64,000 nucleotides of DNA from positions 124,001 to 188,000 of the forward strand of contig NZ_CP011427.1 of the NCBI RefSeq assembly GCF_001506165.1, given 5' to 3'. Position numbers and translations under genes: made by a program. Below the pieces are notes generated by a model. It ran no database searches, was not told the DNA's origin, and was given only the letters and a program-made list of their open reading frames with translations. Below are positions 21,387 through 31,177 of this stretch, in pieces; the stretch's first letter is position 1; the number at the start of each line of letters is the position of its first letter. The stretch is from Pantoea vagans. Lineage in GTDB: Bacteria > Pseudomonadota > Gammaproteobacteria > Enterobacterales > Enterobacteriaceae.

Positions 21387-21404
21387 CTTGAAGTATGACG
21401 GGTA
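21387..21404. repeat. 18-bp shared intergenic repeat, copy 2
   Basis: The sequence cttgaagtatgacgggta is the exact reverse complement of the 18-mer at 15696-15713. It lies in the 150-bp aroB-damX spacer, inside an operon. Confidence 0.6.
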
Positions 21405-21461
21405 CAGCGGTGAGTTGTGATGCGGTGCGTGGGAAGCGTGCCGTTTTACGGAGGAGGCTAG

Positions 21462-22493
21462 ATGGATGAGTTCAAACCGGAAGATGAGTTAAAACCTGAT
21501 GCCAGTGACCGCCGTCCAACGCGGCCTCGCAAACAGTCTTCCGCCCCGAAAACCAAGGTGCCGGTATCACGTCAGCATATGATGATGGGCATCGGGATCC
21601 TGGTGCTGCTTTTAGTGGTGCTGGGCATCGGTTCTGCATTAACCGGCCCGGATGAGAAGAAACCCGCGGCTACAGCCAGCAATGGCAGCGCGGCGCCAGC
21701 TTCTGGTGGCGGTGAAAAAAGCATCGACCTTTCCGGTTCGACGTCCATGAGTGGCCAGCAGAACGCCGCGCCGTCTGCAGACGGTAGCGCGCCTCAGGCT
21801 CCTGCGGGTACGCAAGCTCCTGCGAACAGCGATTCCAACGCCATCTCGATGCCTGCGGTCTCCTCGACGCCGACTCAGGCTGCGCCAGTGGAGACTCCCG
21901 CTAATCAGCAACGTGTGACATTGCCGGGCGATCTCAACAGCGCGTTGAACAATCAGCAAGGCCAGGTGGATAACGCCGCTCAGGGTGCGCAGGGCAATAG
22001 CTCTTTACCGACTGCACCGGCGACGGTCAGTGGCAACGGTAAAGCGATCACTCCGCCAGCCATGCGCTCTGAAACACCATCTCGCACCAGCAGCAACGGC
22101 ACGCGTGAGACGCACAACAGCACCACGCACAAAGCACCAGCGGCGAACACCAAGCCCGTGCCAGTGGTCAAAGAGAACAAAACGCATACCACCGCCGCGC
22201 ACAATGCACCGGCTGGTGCCAGCAAGTCTATCCCAACGGGCGGCAACTACACGCTGCAGTTGAGTGGTGCTTCAAAAGAAGAGAGCCTGAATGCGTGGGC
22301 GAAGAAACAGAATCTGAGCGGTTACCACGTGTATAAAACCACGCGTAACGGTGAGCCGTGGTATGTGTTGGTGAGCGGTGCTTATGCCACTCCAGCAGAT
22401 GCCAAGCGCGCGGTGGCGTCACTGCCTGCCGAAGTGCGTGCGGCAAATCCGTGGGTGAAACCGCTGAGCCAGGTGAAAAAAGAAAGCCAGTAA
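21462..22493 (+). CDS. damX: Cell division protein DamX (SPOR domain)
   Basis: This 343-residue bitopic inner-membrane protein localises to the division septum. The N-terminal cytoplasmic segment MDEFKPEDELKPDASDRRPTR matches E. coli. One TM helix spans about residues 40-60 (MMMGIGILVLLLVVLGIGSAL region). A long Ala/Pro/Thr/Asn-rich periplasmic linker (about 65-260) leads to the C-terminal SPOR domain (about 262-338, YTLQLSGASKEESLNAWAKK through PWYVLVSGAYATPADA), which binds denuded glycan. It is about 85 residues shorter than E. coli DamX (428), lacking much of the acidic cytoplasmic segment and part of the linker. Strong GGAGGAGG before the start. Confidence 0.96.
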   Translation: MDEFKPEDELKPDASDRRPTRPRKQSSAPKTKVPVSRQHMMMGIGILVLLLVVLGIGSALTGPDEKKPAATASNGSAAPASGGGEKSIDLSGSTSMSGQQNAAPSADGSAPQAPAGTQAPANSDSNAISMPAVSSTPTQAAPVETPANQQRVTLPGDLNSALNNQQGQVDNAAQGAQGNSSLPTAPATVSGNGKAITPPAMRSETPSRTSSNGTRETHNSTTHKAPAANTKPVPVVKENKTHTTAAHNAPAGASKSIPTGGNYTLQLSGASKEESLNAWAKKQNLSGYHVYKTTRNGEPWYVLVSGAYATPADAKRAVASLPAEVRAANPWVKPLSQVKKESQ

Positions 22494-22589
22494 TTGATGT
22501 GGGGCTGCGGACACGTGGCCCCGTTTAAAGCGCAGAGCTGCTGTCGGTTCCACCACAGCCAATAATTAAGATGTAATAACCACGACAGC

Positions 22590-23402
22590 ATGAAGAAAAA
22601 TCGCGCTTTCCTTAAATGGGCCGGAGGGAAATACCCGCTGCTTGACGATATCCGTCGTCATTTGCCACAAGGTGATTGTCTAATCGAACCCTTTGTCGGT
22701 GCCGGTTCCGTATTCCTCAACACTGATTATGACCGCTATCACCTGGCGGACATTAACGGTGATCTGATCAATCTGTATAACATCGTCAAAACCCGCACTG
22801 CAGACTTTATTGACGATGCGCGTCTGCTGTTTACGCCTGAAGGTAATATGGCGGAGACCTACTATGCGCACCGCCTGGCGTTCAACGCCAGCAAGGATCC
22901 GTATCAGCGCGCGCTACTGTTCCTGTATCTCAATCGCCACGGCTACAACGGTCTGTGCCGTTATAATTTGCGCGGTGAGTTTAACGTGCCTTTTGGCCGT
23001 TATCGGAAACCTTACTTCCCAGAAGCAGAACTGCTGTGGTTTGCCGAACGGGCACAAAAAGCGACCTTTGTCTGTGAATCGTACGATGTTACTCTGAACA
23101 ACGCCCCTGCTGGTTCAGTGGTTTATTGCGATCCGCCGTATGCGCCCTTGTCAGCGACGGCCAACTTTACCGCATATCACACCAACAGTTTTAGCCTGCG
23201 CGAGCAGCAGCATTTGGCTGAACTGGCCAACAAGCTGGCGCAGGAAAACGGTATACCGGTACTGATTTCTAACCACGACACGCTGCTCACTCGCGAGTGG
23301 TATCAGAATGCGGTGTTAAATGTAGTCAAAGCCCGGCGTTCCATCAGCCGAAGCATAAGTGGTCGCACTCAGGTTGACGAACTGCTGGCGCTTTTCCGCT
23401 AG
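22590..23402 (+). CDS. dam: DNA adenine methyltransferase Dam
   Basis: This 270-residue enzyme methylates the adenine N6 of GATC and so supports mismatch repair strand choice, SeqA-controlled replication timing and gene regulation. The AdoMet-binding motif I is [10 protein letters not shown], the catalytic motif IV is DPPY in [12 protein letters not shown], and the N-terminal [13 protein letters not shown] is typical. [18 protein letters not shown] lies in the target recognition region. It lies in the aroK-trpS gene string, about 100 bp after damX. Confidence 0.98.
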   Translation: MKKNRAFLKWAGGKYPLLDDIRRHLPQGDCLIEPFVGAGSVFLNTDYDRYHLADINGDLINLYNIVKTRTADFIDDARLLFTPEGNMAETYYAHRLAFNASKDPYQRALLFLYLNRHGYNGLCRYNLRGEFNVPFGRYRKPYFPEAELLWFAERAQKATFVCESYDVTLNNAPAGSVVYCDPPYAPLSATANFTAYHTNSFSLREQQHLAELANKLAQENGIPVLISNHDTLLTREWYQNAVLNVVKARRSISRSISGRTQVDELLALFR

Positions 23403-23467
23403 TCTGTTTCGTCCGCGACCAACGCATTTCGCCAGCTGTGGCTGGCGCACAACATTGGGAGAATCGG

Positions 23468-24151
23468 ATGAAACAATTTTTGCTGGCCCCTTCAATTCTT
23501 GCTGCTGACTTTGCCCGCTTAGGTGAAGACACCGCGAAAGCACTGGCAGCAGGAGGGGATGTGGTTCATTTCGACGTGATGGACAACCACTATGTTCCCA
23601 ATCTGACCATGGGGCCAATGGTGCTGAAAGCGCTGCGCGATTACGGCATCACCGCGCCCATTGATGTGCATCTGATGGTCAAGCCGGTTGATGCGCTGAT
23701 CCCTGAGTTTGCCAAAGCCGGTGCGACTTACATTACTTTCCATCCTGAAGCCAGCGAGCATGTGGATCGCACACTGCAACTGATTAAAGAGCACGGTTGC
23801 AAAGCCGGTCTGGTATTCAATCCCGCCACGCCACTCGATTACCTCGATTATGTGATGGATAAACTCGACATTATTCTGTTGATGTCAGTGAACCCAGGTT
23901 TTGGTGGCCAATCCTTTATTCCGGGTACGCTGGATAAGCTACGCCAGGCGCGTCGTCTGATTGATGTGAGTGGCTACGATATCCGCCTGGAAGTGGATGG
24001 TGGTGTGAAGATCGATAATATCGGTCAGATCGCGGCAGCGGGCGCGGACATGTTCGTGGCCGGTTCAGCTATCTTTGGTCATCCTGATTACAAAAAAGTG
24101 ATCGACGAAATGCGTGGCGAACTGGAGAAAGTTAATGGCTCATTTCACTGA
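23468..24151 (+). CDS. rpe: Ribulose-phosphate 3-epimerase
   Basis: This 227-residue TIM-barrel enzyme interconverts ribulose 5-phosphate and xylulose 5-phosphate in the pentose phosphate pathway. [16 protein letters not shown] opens the barrel. Metal-binding and catalytic elements are [30 protein letters not shown] and LEVDGGVK. The phosphate loop is AGSAIF. The frame extends to 23438, but GGGAG precedes the ATG at 23468 and the family starts MKQxLxAPS. Its end overlaps gph by 17 bases. Confidence 0.98.
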   Translation: MKQFLLAPSILAADFARLGEDTAKALAAGGDVVHFDVMDNHYVPNLTMGPMVLKALRDYGITAPIDVHLMVKPVDALIPEFAKAGATYITFHPEASEHVDRTLQLIKEHGCKAGLVFNPATPLDYLDYVMDKLDIILLMSVNPGFGGQSFIPGTLDKLRQARRLIDVSGYDIRLEVDGGVKIDNIGQIAAAGADMFVAGSAIFGHPDYKKVIDEMRGELEKVNGSFH

Positions 24152-24812
24152 TATCCGTGCCTTAGCCTTTGATCTGGATGGCACGCTGGTGGATAGCGCA
24201 CCAGGTCTGGCACAGGCCATCGATCATGCTTTGGGCGATTTGCAGCTGCCACCGCCGGGTGTGGCACTGGCTTCAACATGGATTGGCAACGGTGCCGACG
24301 TGATGATGAGCCGCGCACTGACATGGGCCTTAGGCCGTGAGCCGCATGCCGAAGAGCAACGCGATGCGCGTACGCTGTTTGACAAGTATTACGCCGAAAC
24401 GGTGGAAGCCGGCAGTACGCTGTTTCCACAGGTAAAAGAGACGCTGGCCGCATTACACGCGAATGGCTGGCCGATGGCGATTGTGACGAATAAGCCGACA
24501 CCCTTTGTCGCGCCATTATTGCAGTCCCTGGGCATTGCCGATTTCTTCACGCTGATTATTGGCGGTGATGATGTGGTGGTGAAAAAACCGCATCCCGCAG
24601 CGATCTTCCTTGTTTTGGGTCACTTTGGCGTACTGCAGAAAGAATTACTGTTTGTGGGTGATTCCCGTAATGATATTCACGCGGCCCAGGCAGCGGGTGT
24701 ACCGAATATCGGCATGACGTTCGGCTACAACTACGGTGAGCCGATCGCTGCCAGCCAACCCGATTTAACTCTCGATACTTTTAGCGAACTTTTGCCCGCT
24801 CTCGGGCTGTAA
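24135..24812 (+). CDS. gph: Phosphoglycolate phosphatase
   Basis: This 225-residue HAD phosphatase hydrolyses 2-phosphoglycolate, including that arising from repair of oxidised DNA ends. Motif I is [14 protein letters not shown], motif II is IVTNKPTPF, motif III Lys is in [10 protein letters not shown], and motif IV is [24 protein letters not shown] is the cap signature. E. coli Gph (252) has an insertion after the RALTW helix and a longer tail, both absent here. The start at 24135 lies inside the end of rpe after GGAGAAAG; an upstream ATG at 24114 is less likely. Confidence 0.95.
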   Translation: MAHFTDIRALAFDLDGTLVDSAPGLAQAIDHALGDLQLPPPGVALASTWIGNGADVMMSRALTWALGREPHAEEQRDARTLFDKYYAETVEAGSTLFPQVKETLAALHANGWPMAIVTNKPTPFVAPLLQSLGIADFFTLIIGGDDVVVKKPHPAAIFLVLGHFGVLQKELLFVGDSRNDIHAAQAAGVPNIGMTFGYNYGEPIAASQPDLTLDTFSELLPALGL

Positions 24813-24827
24813 TTATCAGGACATATT

Positions 24828-25832
24828 ATGAGCAAACCCATCGTTTTCAGCGGCGCCCAGCCTTCCGGTGAACTGACCATTGGCAACTACATGGGTGCGC
24901 TACGTCAGTGGGTGCAGATGCAGGATGATTTCCACTGCATTTACTGCATCGTTGATCTGCACGCCATCACCGTTCGTCAGGATCCGACTGCGCTGCGTAA
25001 AGCCACGCTGGACACCCTGGCACTGTACCTGGCTTGTGGTATCGACCCGGCGAAAAGCACCATCTTTGTTCAGTCGCACGTGCCAGAACATGCGCAGCTG
25101 AGCTGGGTGCTGAACTGCTACGCCTACTTCGGCGAGCTGAGCCGTATGACGCAGTTCAAAGATAAGTCTGCACGTTACTCAGAAAACATTACTGCGGGTC
25201 TGTTCGATTATCCGGTGCTGATGGCAGCGGATATTCTGCTGTATCAGACTAACCAGGTTCCGGTGGGCGAAGATCAGAAGCAGCATCTGGAACTGAGCCG
25301 CGATATCGCTGGTCGTTTCAACGCCCTGTATGGCGATGTCTTCAAAATCCCTGAGCCGTTTATTCCAAAATCTGGCGCCCGCGTGATGTCATTGCTGGAG
25401 CCGACTAAAAAAATGTCCAAGTCGGACGACAACCGCAATAACGTGATTGGTCTGCTGGAAGACACCAAAGCGGTGGTGAAGAAGATCAAACGCGCAGTAA
25501 CTGATTCCGCTGAGCCACCCGTGGTACGTTACGATGTGAAAGAGAAAGCCGGAGTGTCAAACCTGCTGGATATTCTGTCTGGCGTCACCGGCAAATCTAT
25601 CCCGCAGCTGGAGCAAGAGTTCGAAGGCAAAATGTATGGCCACCTGAAGGGCGAAGTGGCTGAAGCGGTTTCTGGCATGCTCACCGAACTGCAGGAGCGC
25701 TATCATCGTTTCCGTAACGATGAGGCATTCCTCAATCAGGTGATGCGTGATGGCGCGACCAAAGCGCGTGCACAAGCGCAGGAAACGCTGAAGAAAGTCT
25801 ACGAAGCCGTGGGTTTTGTGGCACAGCCATAA
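24828..25832 (+). CDS. trpS: Tryptophanyl-tRNA synthetase
   Basis: This 334-residue class Ic aminoacyl-tRNA synthetase charges tRNA-Trp. The HIGH-equivalent is TIGN in [17 protein letters not shown], and the KMSKS loop is intact in [13 protein letters not shown]. The specificity region includes [10 protein letters not shown] and [16 protein letters not shown]. Length equals the E. coli enzyme (334). It is the last gene of the aroK-trpS string, 15 bp after gph, and is followed by a strong terminator. Confidence 0.99.
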   Translation: MSKPIVFSGAQPSGELTIGNYMGALRQWVQMQDDFHCIYCIVDLHAITVRQDPTALRKATLDTLALYLACGIDPAKSTIFVQSHVPEHAQLSWVLNCYAYFGELSRMTQFKDKSARYSENITAGLFDYPVLMAADILLYQTNQVPVGEDQKQHLELSRDIAGRFNALYGDVFKIPEPFIPKSGARVMSLLEPTKKMSKSDDNRNNVIGLLEDTKAVVKKIKRAVTDSAEPPVVRYDVKEKAGVSNLLDILSGVTGKSIPQLEQEFEGKMYGHLKGEVAEAVSGMLTELQERYHRFRNDEAFLNQVMRDGATKARAQAQETLKKVYEAVGFVAQP

Positions 25833-25851
25833 ACCATGCGTGAAATGATCT

Positions 25852-25883
25852 AAAAAGGCGAGTCATTATGACTCGCCTTTTTT
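25852..25883. terminator. Bidirectional rho-independent terminator, trpS/cysG
   Basis: The A-tract plus ggcgagtca pairs with tgactcgcc plus a T-tract around a short loop, giving a U-run on both strands. It sits between the convergent trpS and cysG stop codons. Confidence 0.93.
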
Positions 25884-25885
25884 GT

Positions 25886-27250
25886 TTAGAACCAGCGTAA
25901 CTGGCTGCGCAGGCCCACCACGTGCCCGACAATGATCAGCGCCGGGCTGGCAAACTGCTGTGCCAGCTGACTGAGTTCTGCCAGGGTGGCGGTTTCCACC
26001 TGCTGTTGCGGGGTGGTGCCATTCTGCACAATCGCCACCGGCGTGTTGGCGTCCATGCCATGTGCCAGCAGTTGACGCTGAATCTCTGGTGCCTGCGTCA
26101 GCCCCATATAAAACACCAGCGTCTGTTGTTCTGCGGCCAGTTTTCCCCACTCCATTTCACCCTGCTGTTGCAGATGCCCGGTGACAAAACGCACGCTCTG
26201 CGCGTGATCGCGATGGGTCAGTGGAATACCGCTGTAGGCCGCGCAGCCGGAAGCGGCCGTGATACCCGGCACCACGCTGAAGGGAATGTTGTGCTGTGCC
26301 AGCACCTCCAGTTCCTCACCTCCGCGACCGAAAATAAAGGGATCGCCACCCTTTAGTCGCACTACGCGTTTGCCGCGCTGTGCCTGCTCGAGCAGGAGCT
26401 GATTGATTTGCGATTGGGGCACACAGTGATTACCCGCCTGTTTACCGACAAAGATGCGTTCCGCGTCGCGACGCACCAGATTGAGGATCGGATCCGAGAC
26501 CAGGCGGTCATAAACCACAACATCGGCCTGCTGGATACTCTGCAAGCCTTTCAGCGTCAGTAAACCCGCATCTCCTGGACCCGCGCCCACCAGCACCACC
26601 TCGCCCTGCTGGGTCAGTGGCGCGTCAAACAAGGTATCGACGATGTGGTTCGCACGCGGTTTATCATGATTAGCCAGTGTTTGTGCCAGGCGATCGCTGG
26701 CAAAGAAGCGTTCCCAAAATGCACGTCGCTGCGCCATGCTATTGAAGGTCTGCTTGACTCGGCCACGTAACGAACCGGCAAGGGAAGCCAGTTGACCAAG
26801 ATGCTGTGGCAGCATCGCCTCCAGCTTTTCCCGTAGCAGGCGAGCCAGCACCGGCGCACGGCCACCCGACGAGACGGCAATCATCAGCGGCGAGCGATCA
26901 ACAATCGATGGCATGATCGCGCTGGCTTCCTGTGGCGCATCCACCAGATTGCAGAAGATACGGCGCAGCTCGGCTGCATCCCCCACTTGTTGATTGACGG
27001 CGTCATCATCGGTGGCGGCAATCACCAGCCAGCAACCTTCCAGCCAGCTCTGCTGAAAGTGGCCGGGCAGTAACTGTAACTTTCCCTGTTCAGCCCACTG
27101 TTGAAAAACAGGGGAGAATTCCAACGCACCGACATGCAGATCGGCACCGGCATCCAGCAGCAAACGCGCTTTGCGTTCTGCCACATCACCACCCCCGACC
27201 AGCAAACACCGTTTACCCTGCAGACGGCAAAACAGGGGGAAATAGTCCAT
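25886..27250 (-). CDS. cysG: Siroheme synthase CysG (multifunctional)
   Basis: This 454-residue enzyme makes siroheme from uroporphyrinogen III. The N-terminal half (about 1-200) is the dehydrogenase/ferrochelatase, with NAD-binding [20 protein letters not shown] and the phosphorylated-Ser segment [16 protein letters not shown]. The C-terminal half (about 215-454) is uroporphyrinogen-III methyltransferase, with [31 protein letters not shown] and PGITAASG. Siroheme is a cofactor of the NirB nitrite reductase encoded upstream and of sulfite reductase. It is the last gene of nirBDC-cysG, but a 198-bp gap with a palindromic repeat separates it from nirC. Confidence 0.98.
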   Translation of the reverse strand: MDYFPLFCRLQGKRCLLVGGGDVAERKARLLLDAGADLHVGALEFSPVFQQWAEQGKLQLLPGHFQQSWLEGCWLVIAATDDDAVNQQVGDAAELRRIFCNLVDAPQEASAIMPSIVDRSPLMIAVSSGGRAPVLARLLREKLEAMLPQHLGQLASLAGSLRGRVKQTFNSMAQRRAFWERFFASDRLAQTLANHDKPRANHIVDTLFDAPLTQQGEVVLVGAGPGDAGLLTLKGLQSIQQADVVVYDRLVSDPILNLVRRDAERIFVGKQAGNHCVPQSQINQLLLEQAQRGKRVVRLKGGDPFIFGRGGEELEVLAQHNIPFSVVPGITAASGCAAYSGIPLTHRDHAQSVRFVTGHLQQQGEMEWGKLAAEQQTLVFYMGLTQAPEIQRQLLAHGMDANTPVAIVQNGTTPQQQVETATLAELSQLAQQFASPALIIVGHVVGLRSQLRWF

Positions 27251-27325
27251 CGCTCATCCTCAAAAAAGCCCGCGAGCTGCGCGATGGTTATCCATTAATC
27301 AACCTGGTTTCAGCTGGCACAATCG

Positions 27326-27383
27326 GTAGCGGCGCGATTTATCGCGCAGGGGTTAAAACACGCGCAATAAATTGCGCCGCTAC
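27326..27383. repeat. Palindromic intergenic repeat, copy B (inside nirC-cysG gap)
   Basis: The 58-bp element has gtagcggcgcgatttatcgcg at its left end and cgcaataaattgcgccgctac at its right end, sharing termini with copies A and C. It lies between two co-directional genes of one presumed operon, where transcribed RNA could fold into a long hairpin. Confidence 0.85.
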
Positions 27384-27448
27384 AAATCTGTGTGACCTTA
27401 GGATTGATAACGTGATTCACATAACAACACTTGCGGGCTCAGAAATAT

Positions 27449-28252
27449 TTAAACCGATTTAAGCGCAGCGGCTTGTGTTGCCGCTTGCGGTCTCTGAGCG
27501 TGTGGTGTGGCGTACCAGTAACCAAGGCCCATCAATACCATGCCGGAGAACATGTTACCCAGCGTGACCCACAGCAAGTTATGGCCGATTCCACCCAACG
27601 TCAGGTCGGCATTATGCTGGCCAAACCACGACAGTGCAAAGACCGTCATATTCGCTACCGAGTGCTCATAACCGGAAGCGATAAACGCCAGCAGGCACCA
27701 CCAGATGGCGATAAATTTCGCTGTGCCTTCGGTGCGCACCGCCATCCAGATTGCCAGACAAACCAGCCAGTTGCAGAGTGCACCTTTGAAGAACAGTGCC
27801 ATCGCGGGTTGCGTGGTTTTCGCCAGCGCTGCGCTGTGAATCAGTGCGTTAGCATTCGGCAGCATAGCACCCGCTGCGTAGTAGTAGAGCAGGGCGACAA
27901 ACACCGAGCCAATCAAGTTGCCCAGCCAGGTTTGTGGCAGTACGCACCACATTTGCCCGTGGCTGATGGTGCCAGACTTAGCGCCAACCATCAGGAACAT
28001 CGTGTGGCCAGTGAACAGCTCCGAACCGGCGATGATCACCAGTGTTAAAGCGATACCAAAAGTCGCGCCCATGATCAGCGGTCGATAGGCCGGGTCCGCA
28101 AGATTACCGAGGGTAAAAATCAGGATGATAGCCAAGCCAACATAGGCACCAGCCATGGCTGAGCTGATCCAGAAGGCCAGCGGGCTCTGCTGTGCAGTAC
28201 GCACGATGCGCGCCGCATTGGCGGCGCATTTGTTCAGGGTGTCAGTAAACAT
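27449..28252 (-). CDS. nirC: Nitrite transporter NirC (FNT family)
   Basis: This 267-residue formate-nitrite transporter family channel has about six TM helices and brings nitrite across the inner membrane to NirBD. FWISSAMAGAYVGLAIILIF, GSELFTGHTMFLMVG (the FNT signature) and WLGNLIGSVFVALLYYYAAG are clear, and GALCNWLVCLAIWMA marks the second half with NMT in SVANMTVFALSW. It is the third gene of nirBDC, 30 bp after nirD. Confidence 0.96.
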   Translation of the reverse strand: MFTDTLNKCAANAARIVRTAQQSPLAFWISSAMAGAYVGLAIILIFTLGNLADPAYRPLIMGATFGIALTLVIIAGSELFTGHTMFLMVGAKSGTISHGQMWCVLPQTWLGNLIGSVFVALLYYYAAGAMLPNANALIHSAALAKTTQPAMALFFKGALCNWLVCLAIWMAVRTEGTAKFIAIWWCLLAFIASGYEHSVANMTVFALSWFGQHNADLTLGGIGHNLLWVTLGNMFSGMVLMGLGYWYATPHAQRPQAATQAAALKSV

Positions 28253-28282
28253 AGTGACGTCTCATAAAGTGAAGGAATTCTG

Positions 28283-28609
28283 TCAGGCGCACACTTCGAC
28301 CAGCCCCTCACTGACGCGCACCGGATAGCTCGCCACTGAACGGGATTCATCATCCATGCAAACACCATCGCTCAAGCGGAAGCGCTGTTTTTTCAAGGGG
28401 CTGGCGACCCACAACGTCTTCTGGTGCTCGGCAATCAGGCCGCGCGATAACACGCTGGCTTCAGAAAAAGGATCGATATTGCTTAATGCAAACAGTTGCT
28501 CATCGTCACGCGGACGGAAGATGGCGATCTGCTGGCCTTTGACCAGCGCACAGACGCCGCTGGCAGGCAGGATTTGCTCTATTTCACACACCGGATGCCA
28601 CTGGCTCAT
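28283..28609 (-). CDS. nirD: Nitrite reductase (NADH) small subunit NirD
   Basis: This 108-residue subunit has a Rieske-like fold but lacks the 2Fe-2S Cys and His ligands, as in E. coli NirD. VCEIEQILPASGVCALVKGQ, FALSNIDPFSEASVLSRGL and the C-terminal SYPVRVSEGLVEV are characteristic. It partners NirB in the cytosolic enzyme that reduces nitrite to ammonium with NADH. It overlaps the nirB stop by four bases. Confidence 0.96.
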   Translation of the reverse strand: MSQWHPVCEIEQILPASGVCALVKGQQIAIFRPRDDEQLFALSNIDPFSEASVLSRGLIAEHQKTLWVASPLKKQRFRLSDGVCMDDESRSVASYPVRVSEGLVEVCA

Positions 28610-31146
28610 GCGTCGATCTCCTCAATCATGGCAACGGCAATGCGCTCGGCGGGACGTGCCGGGCGATGTTGATCGCGCTGGTGAATGTGCTGTATCAGCG
28701 GATCTCGCTGATCGCTGTTGATAAAGGTGCTGAAGTGGCTTTGCTGCTGCGGATCGTTCACCGTCGCAGTCCATTCGCATGCGACTTCACCGCGCAGGCG
28801 GGTCAGTTCGCTTTCCAGCTGCGCATTGATGCTGAGTTTGTCGTCGATGATCACGCTACGCAGATAGTCGATGCCGCCTTCCATGCTCTCCAGCCACAGC
28901 GAAGTGCGCTGTACGCGGTCTCCGGTGCGGATGTAAAACATCATGAAGCGATCGAGGTAGGTCAACAGCGTGTCGCGATCGAGATCGGCGGCCAGCAGAT
29001 CGGCGTGGCGCGGCTTCATGCCACCGTTGCCACAGACGTACAGGTTCCAGCCTTTCTCGGTGGCGATGATGCCCACGTCTTTACCCTGCGCCTCCGCACA
29101 TTCGCGGGTACAACCTGAGACGCCAAACTTCATTTTGTGCGGGGTACGGATGCCTTTGTAGCGATGCTCCAGCTCGATGCCAAAACCGAGGCTGTCGCCG
29201 ACACCATAGCGGCACCAGCTGCTGCCGACGCAGGTTTTCGCCATACGCAGCGCTTTGGCATAGGCCTGGCCGGTTTCAAATCCCGCATCGATGAGCTGAG
29301 CCCAGATAGCGGGCAGATCGTCACGCTGTGCGCCAAACAAGCCAATACGCTGTGAGCCGGTGATTTTGGTGTAGAGGTTGTACTGACGCGCCACGGCACC
29401 CACGGCCATTAAGCCTTCAGGGGTGATTTCACCGCCGGGTGAACGTGGGATCACGGAATAGGTGCCATCTTTCTGGATATTGCCGAGGAACAGATCGTTA
29501 CTGTCCTGAAGCGGTGCATGCTGCGGTTTCAGCACATACTCATTCCAGCAAGACGCCAGCAGCGAGGCCACGGTGGGTTTGCACACCTCACAACCGTAAC
29601 CCTGGCCATATTTCGCCAGCAGCGCCTCGAAGGATGTGATCTCTTCAACGCGCATCAGGTGATACAGCTCCTGGCGCGAATAGGGGAAGTGCTCACACAG
29701 GTTATGATTGACTTCAATTCCCTGACGGCTCAGTTCCGCATTGAGAACTTGGGTGATCAGCGGGATACAGCCGCCGCAGCCGGTGCCGGCGCGGGTTTCA
29801 GTTTTCAGCATCGCCACGGTATGGCAGCCGCCTTGCACTGCGTTGATGATATCGCCTTTGCTGACATCGAAGCAGGAGCAAATTTGCGCGCTGTCCGGCA
29901 GCGCATCCACGCCCATCACCGGTTTGTCGCCGCTGCCAGCGGGCAGAATCAGTCCCTCCGGTTGGTCTGGCAGTGGGATGTTATTCAGTGCCAGCTGCAG
30001 CAAATTGCCGTAGTCGCTGGTATCACCCACCAGCACTGCGCCGAGCAGGGTGCGGTTGTCTTCGCTGACGATCAGGCGTTTATAGATGTGTTTCTGCTCG
30101 TCGAGCCACATATAGCTGCGTGCGCCCGGCGTACGTCCCTGCGCATCGCCAATGCCGCCCACGTCGACGCCCAGCAGCTTGAGCTTGGCGCTCATATCCG
30201 CCCCGGCGAAGGCATTGTCACGGCCCAGCAACACGTCACTGGCAACCTGCGCCATTTTGTAGCCTGGCGCCACCAGGCCGAAAAGACGATTGTTCCATGC
30301 GGCACACTCCCCGACGGCGTATATGGCCGGATCGCTGGTCTGGCAGCGTTCGTTAATGGCGATACCGCCGCGTTGGCCAAGCACCAGCCCGCACTGTTTT
30401 GCCAGTTTGTCTTGTGGGCGAATACCGGTAGAGAAGACGATGAAATCGACATCCAGCGCGCTGCCATCGGCAAACTCCAGCGTTTTTCCCCCTGTGGCAT
30501 GATGCACAATCTGCTGGGTGTTTTTGCCGGTATGCACTCGCACACCCATCTGTTCGATCTTACGGCGTAGCTGTTCGCCGCCTTGTCCATCCAGCTGTTC
30601 CGCCATTAAGCCAGGCGCGAACTCGATGACGTGGGTTTCGATGCCGAGGTTTTTCAAGGCGCCAGCGGCTTCCAGCCCCAGCAGGCCGCCACCCATCACA
30701 GCACCACGTTGGCTGCGGCGCGCGCAGGCTTCAATAGCATTAAGGTCTTCGATAGTGCGATAGACAAAGCAGTCACTGCCCTCTGATCCCTTAATCGGCG
30801 GGATCCATGGATAAGAGCCAGTGGCGAAGATCAGCGTGTCGTAATGCACCGCGCGACCAGTGTTGGAGTGAATCAGTTTTTCGTCGCGGTTGATGGTGAT
30901 AGCACGTTCACCCATCAGCAGATTAACCTGATGCTTCTCGTAGTAACCCGGTCGCACCAGAGAGAGCTCTTCAGCAGTGTGATGGGAGAACCAGGCGGAA
31001 AGGTGGACGCGGTCATAGGCGGCGCGGGGTTCTTCACAAAAGACGGTCAGGGCGAATTGACCGGGGTCGGCTTTGTCGATCAGTTCTTCGATAAAGCGGT
31101 GGCCAACCATGCCGTTACCAATAATCACGACATTGTGCTTGCTCAT
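28606..31146 (-). CDS. nirB: Nitrite reductase (NADH) large subunit NirB
   Basis: This 846-residue cytosolic enzyme reduces nitrite to ammonium during anaerobic growth. The N-terminal FAD/NAD(P)H domain has VVIIGNGMVGHRFIEEL and the second nucleotide fold MGGGLLGLEAAGAL. The BFD-like 2Fe-2S domain has CSCFDVSKGDI and GTGCGGCIP. The C-terminal siroheme/4Fe-4S domain has TCVGSSWCRYGVGDS and SGCTRECAEAQGKD, whose four Cys ligate the cluster. The start codon is preceded by GAGGCAAGC. It leads the nirBDC-cysG operon and is driven by the promoter described upstream. Confidence 0.98.
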   Translation of the reverse strand: MSKHNVVIIGNGMVGHRFIEELIDKADPGQFALTVFCEEPRAAYDRVHLSAWFSHHTAEELSLVRPGYYEKHQVNLLMGERAITINRDEKLIHSNTGRAVHYDTLIFATGSYPWIPPIKGSEGSDCFVYRTIEDLNAIEACARRSQRGAVMGGGLLGLEAAGALKNLGIETHVIEFAPGLMAEQLDGQGGEQLRRKIEQMGVRVHTGKNTQQIVHHATGGKTLEFADGSALDVDFIVFSTGIRPQDKLAKQCGLVLGQRGGIAINERCQTSDPAIYAVGECAAWNNRLFGLVAPGYKMAQVASDVLLGRDNAFAGADMSAKLKLLGVDVGGIGDAQGRTPGARSYMWLDEQKHIYKRLIVSEDNRTLLGAVLVGDTSDYGNLLQLALNNIPLPDQPEGLILPAGSGDKPVMGVDALPDSAQICSCFDVSKGDIINAVQGGCHTVAMLKTETRAGTGCGGCIPLITQVLNAELSRQGIEVNHNLCEHFPYSRQELYHLMRVEEITSFEALLAKYGQGYGCEVCKPTVASLLASCWNEYVLKPQHAPLQDSNDLFLGNIQKDGTYSVIPRSPGGEITPEGLMAVGAVARQYNLYTKITGSQRIGLFGAQRDDLPAIWAQLIDAGFETGQAYAKALRMAKTCVGSSWCRYGVGDSLGFGIELEHRYKGIRTPHKMKFGVSGCTRECAEAQGKDVGIIATEKGWNLYVCGNGGMKPRHADLLAADLDRDTLLTYLDRFMMFYIRTGDRVQRTSLWLESMEGGIDYLRSVIIDDKLSINAQLESELTRLRGEVACEWTATVNDPQQQSHFSTFINSDQRDPLIQHIHQRDQHRPARPAERIAVAMIEEIDA

Positions 31147-31177
31147 GCTTGCCTCAAAATTTGCGGTATCTGCGCCT

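Noticed and set aside
29518..30570. 350-codon open frame antisense to nirB
   Set aside because: NirB is clear on the other strand with all cofactor motifs; the shadow has no family features or ribosome binding site.
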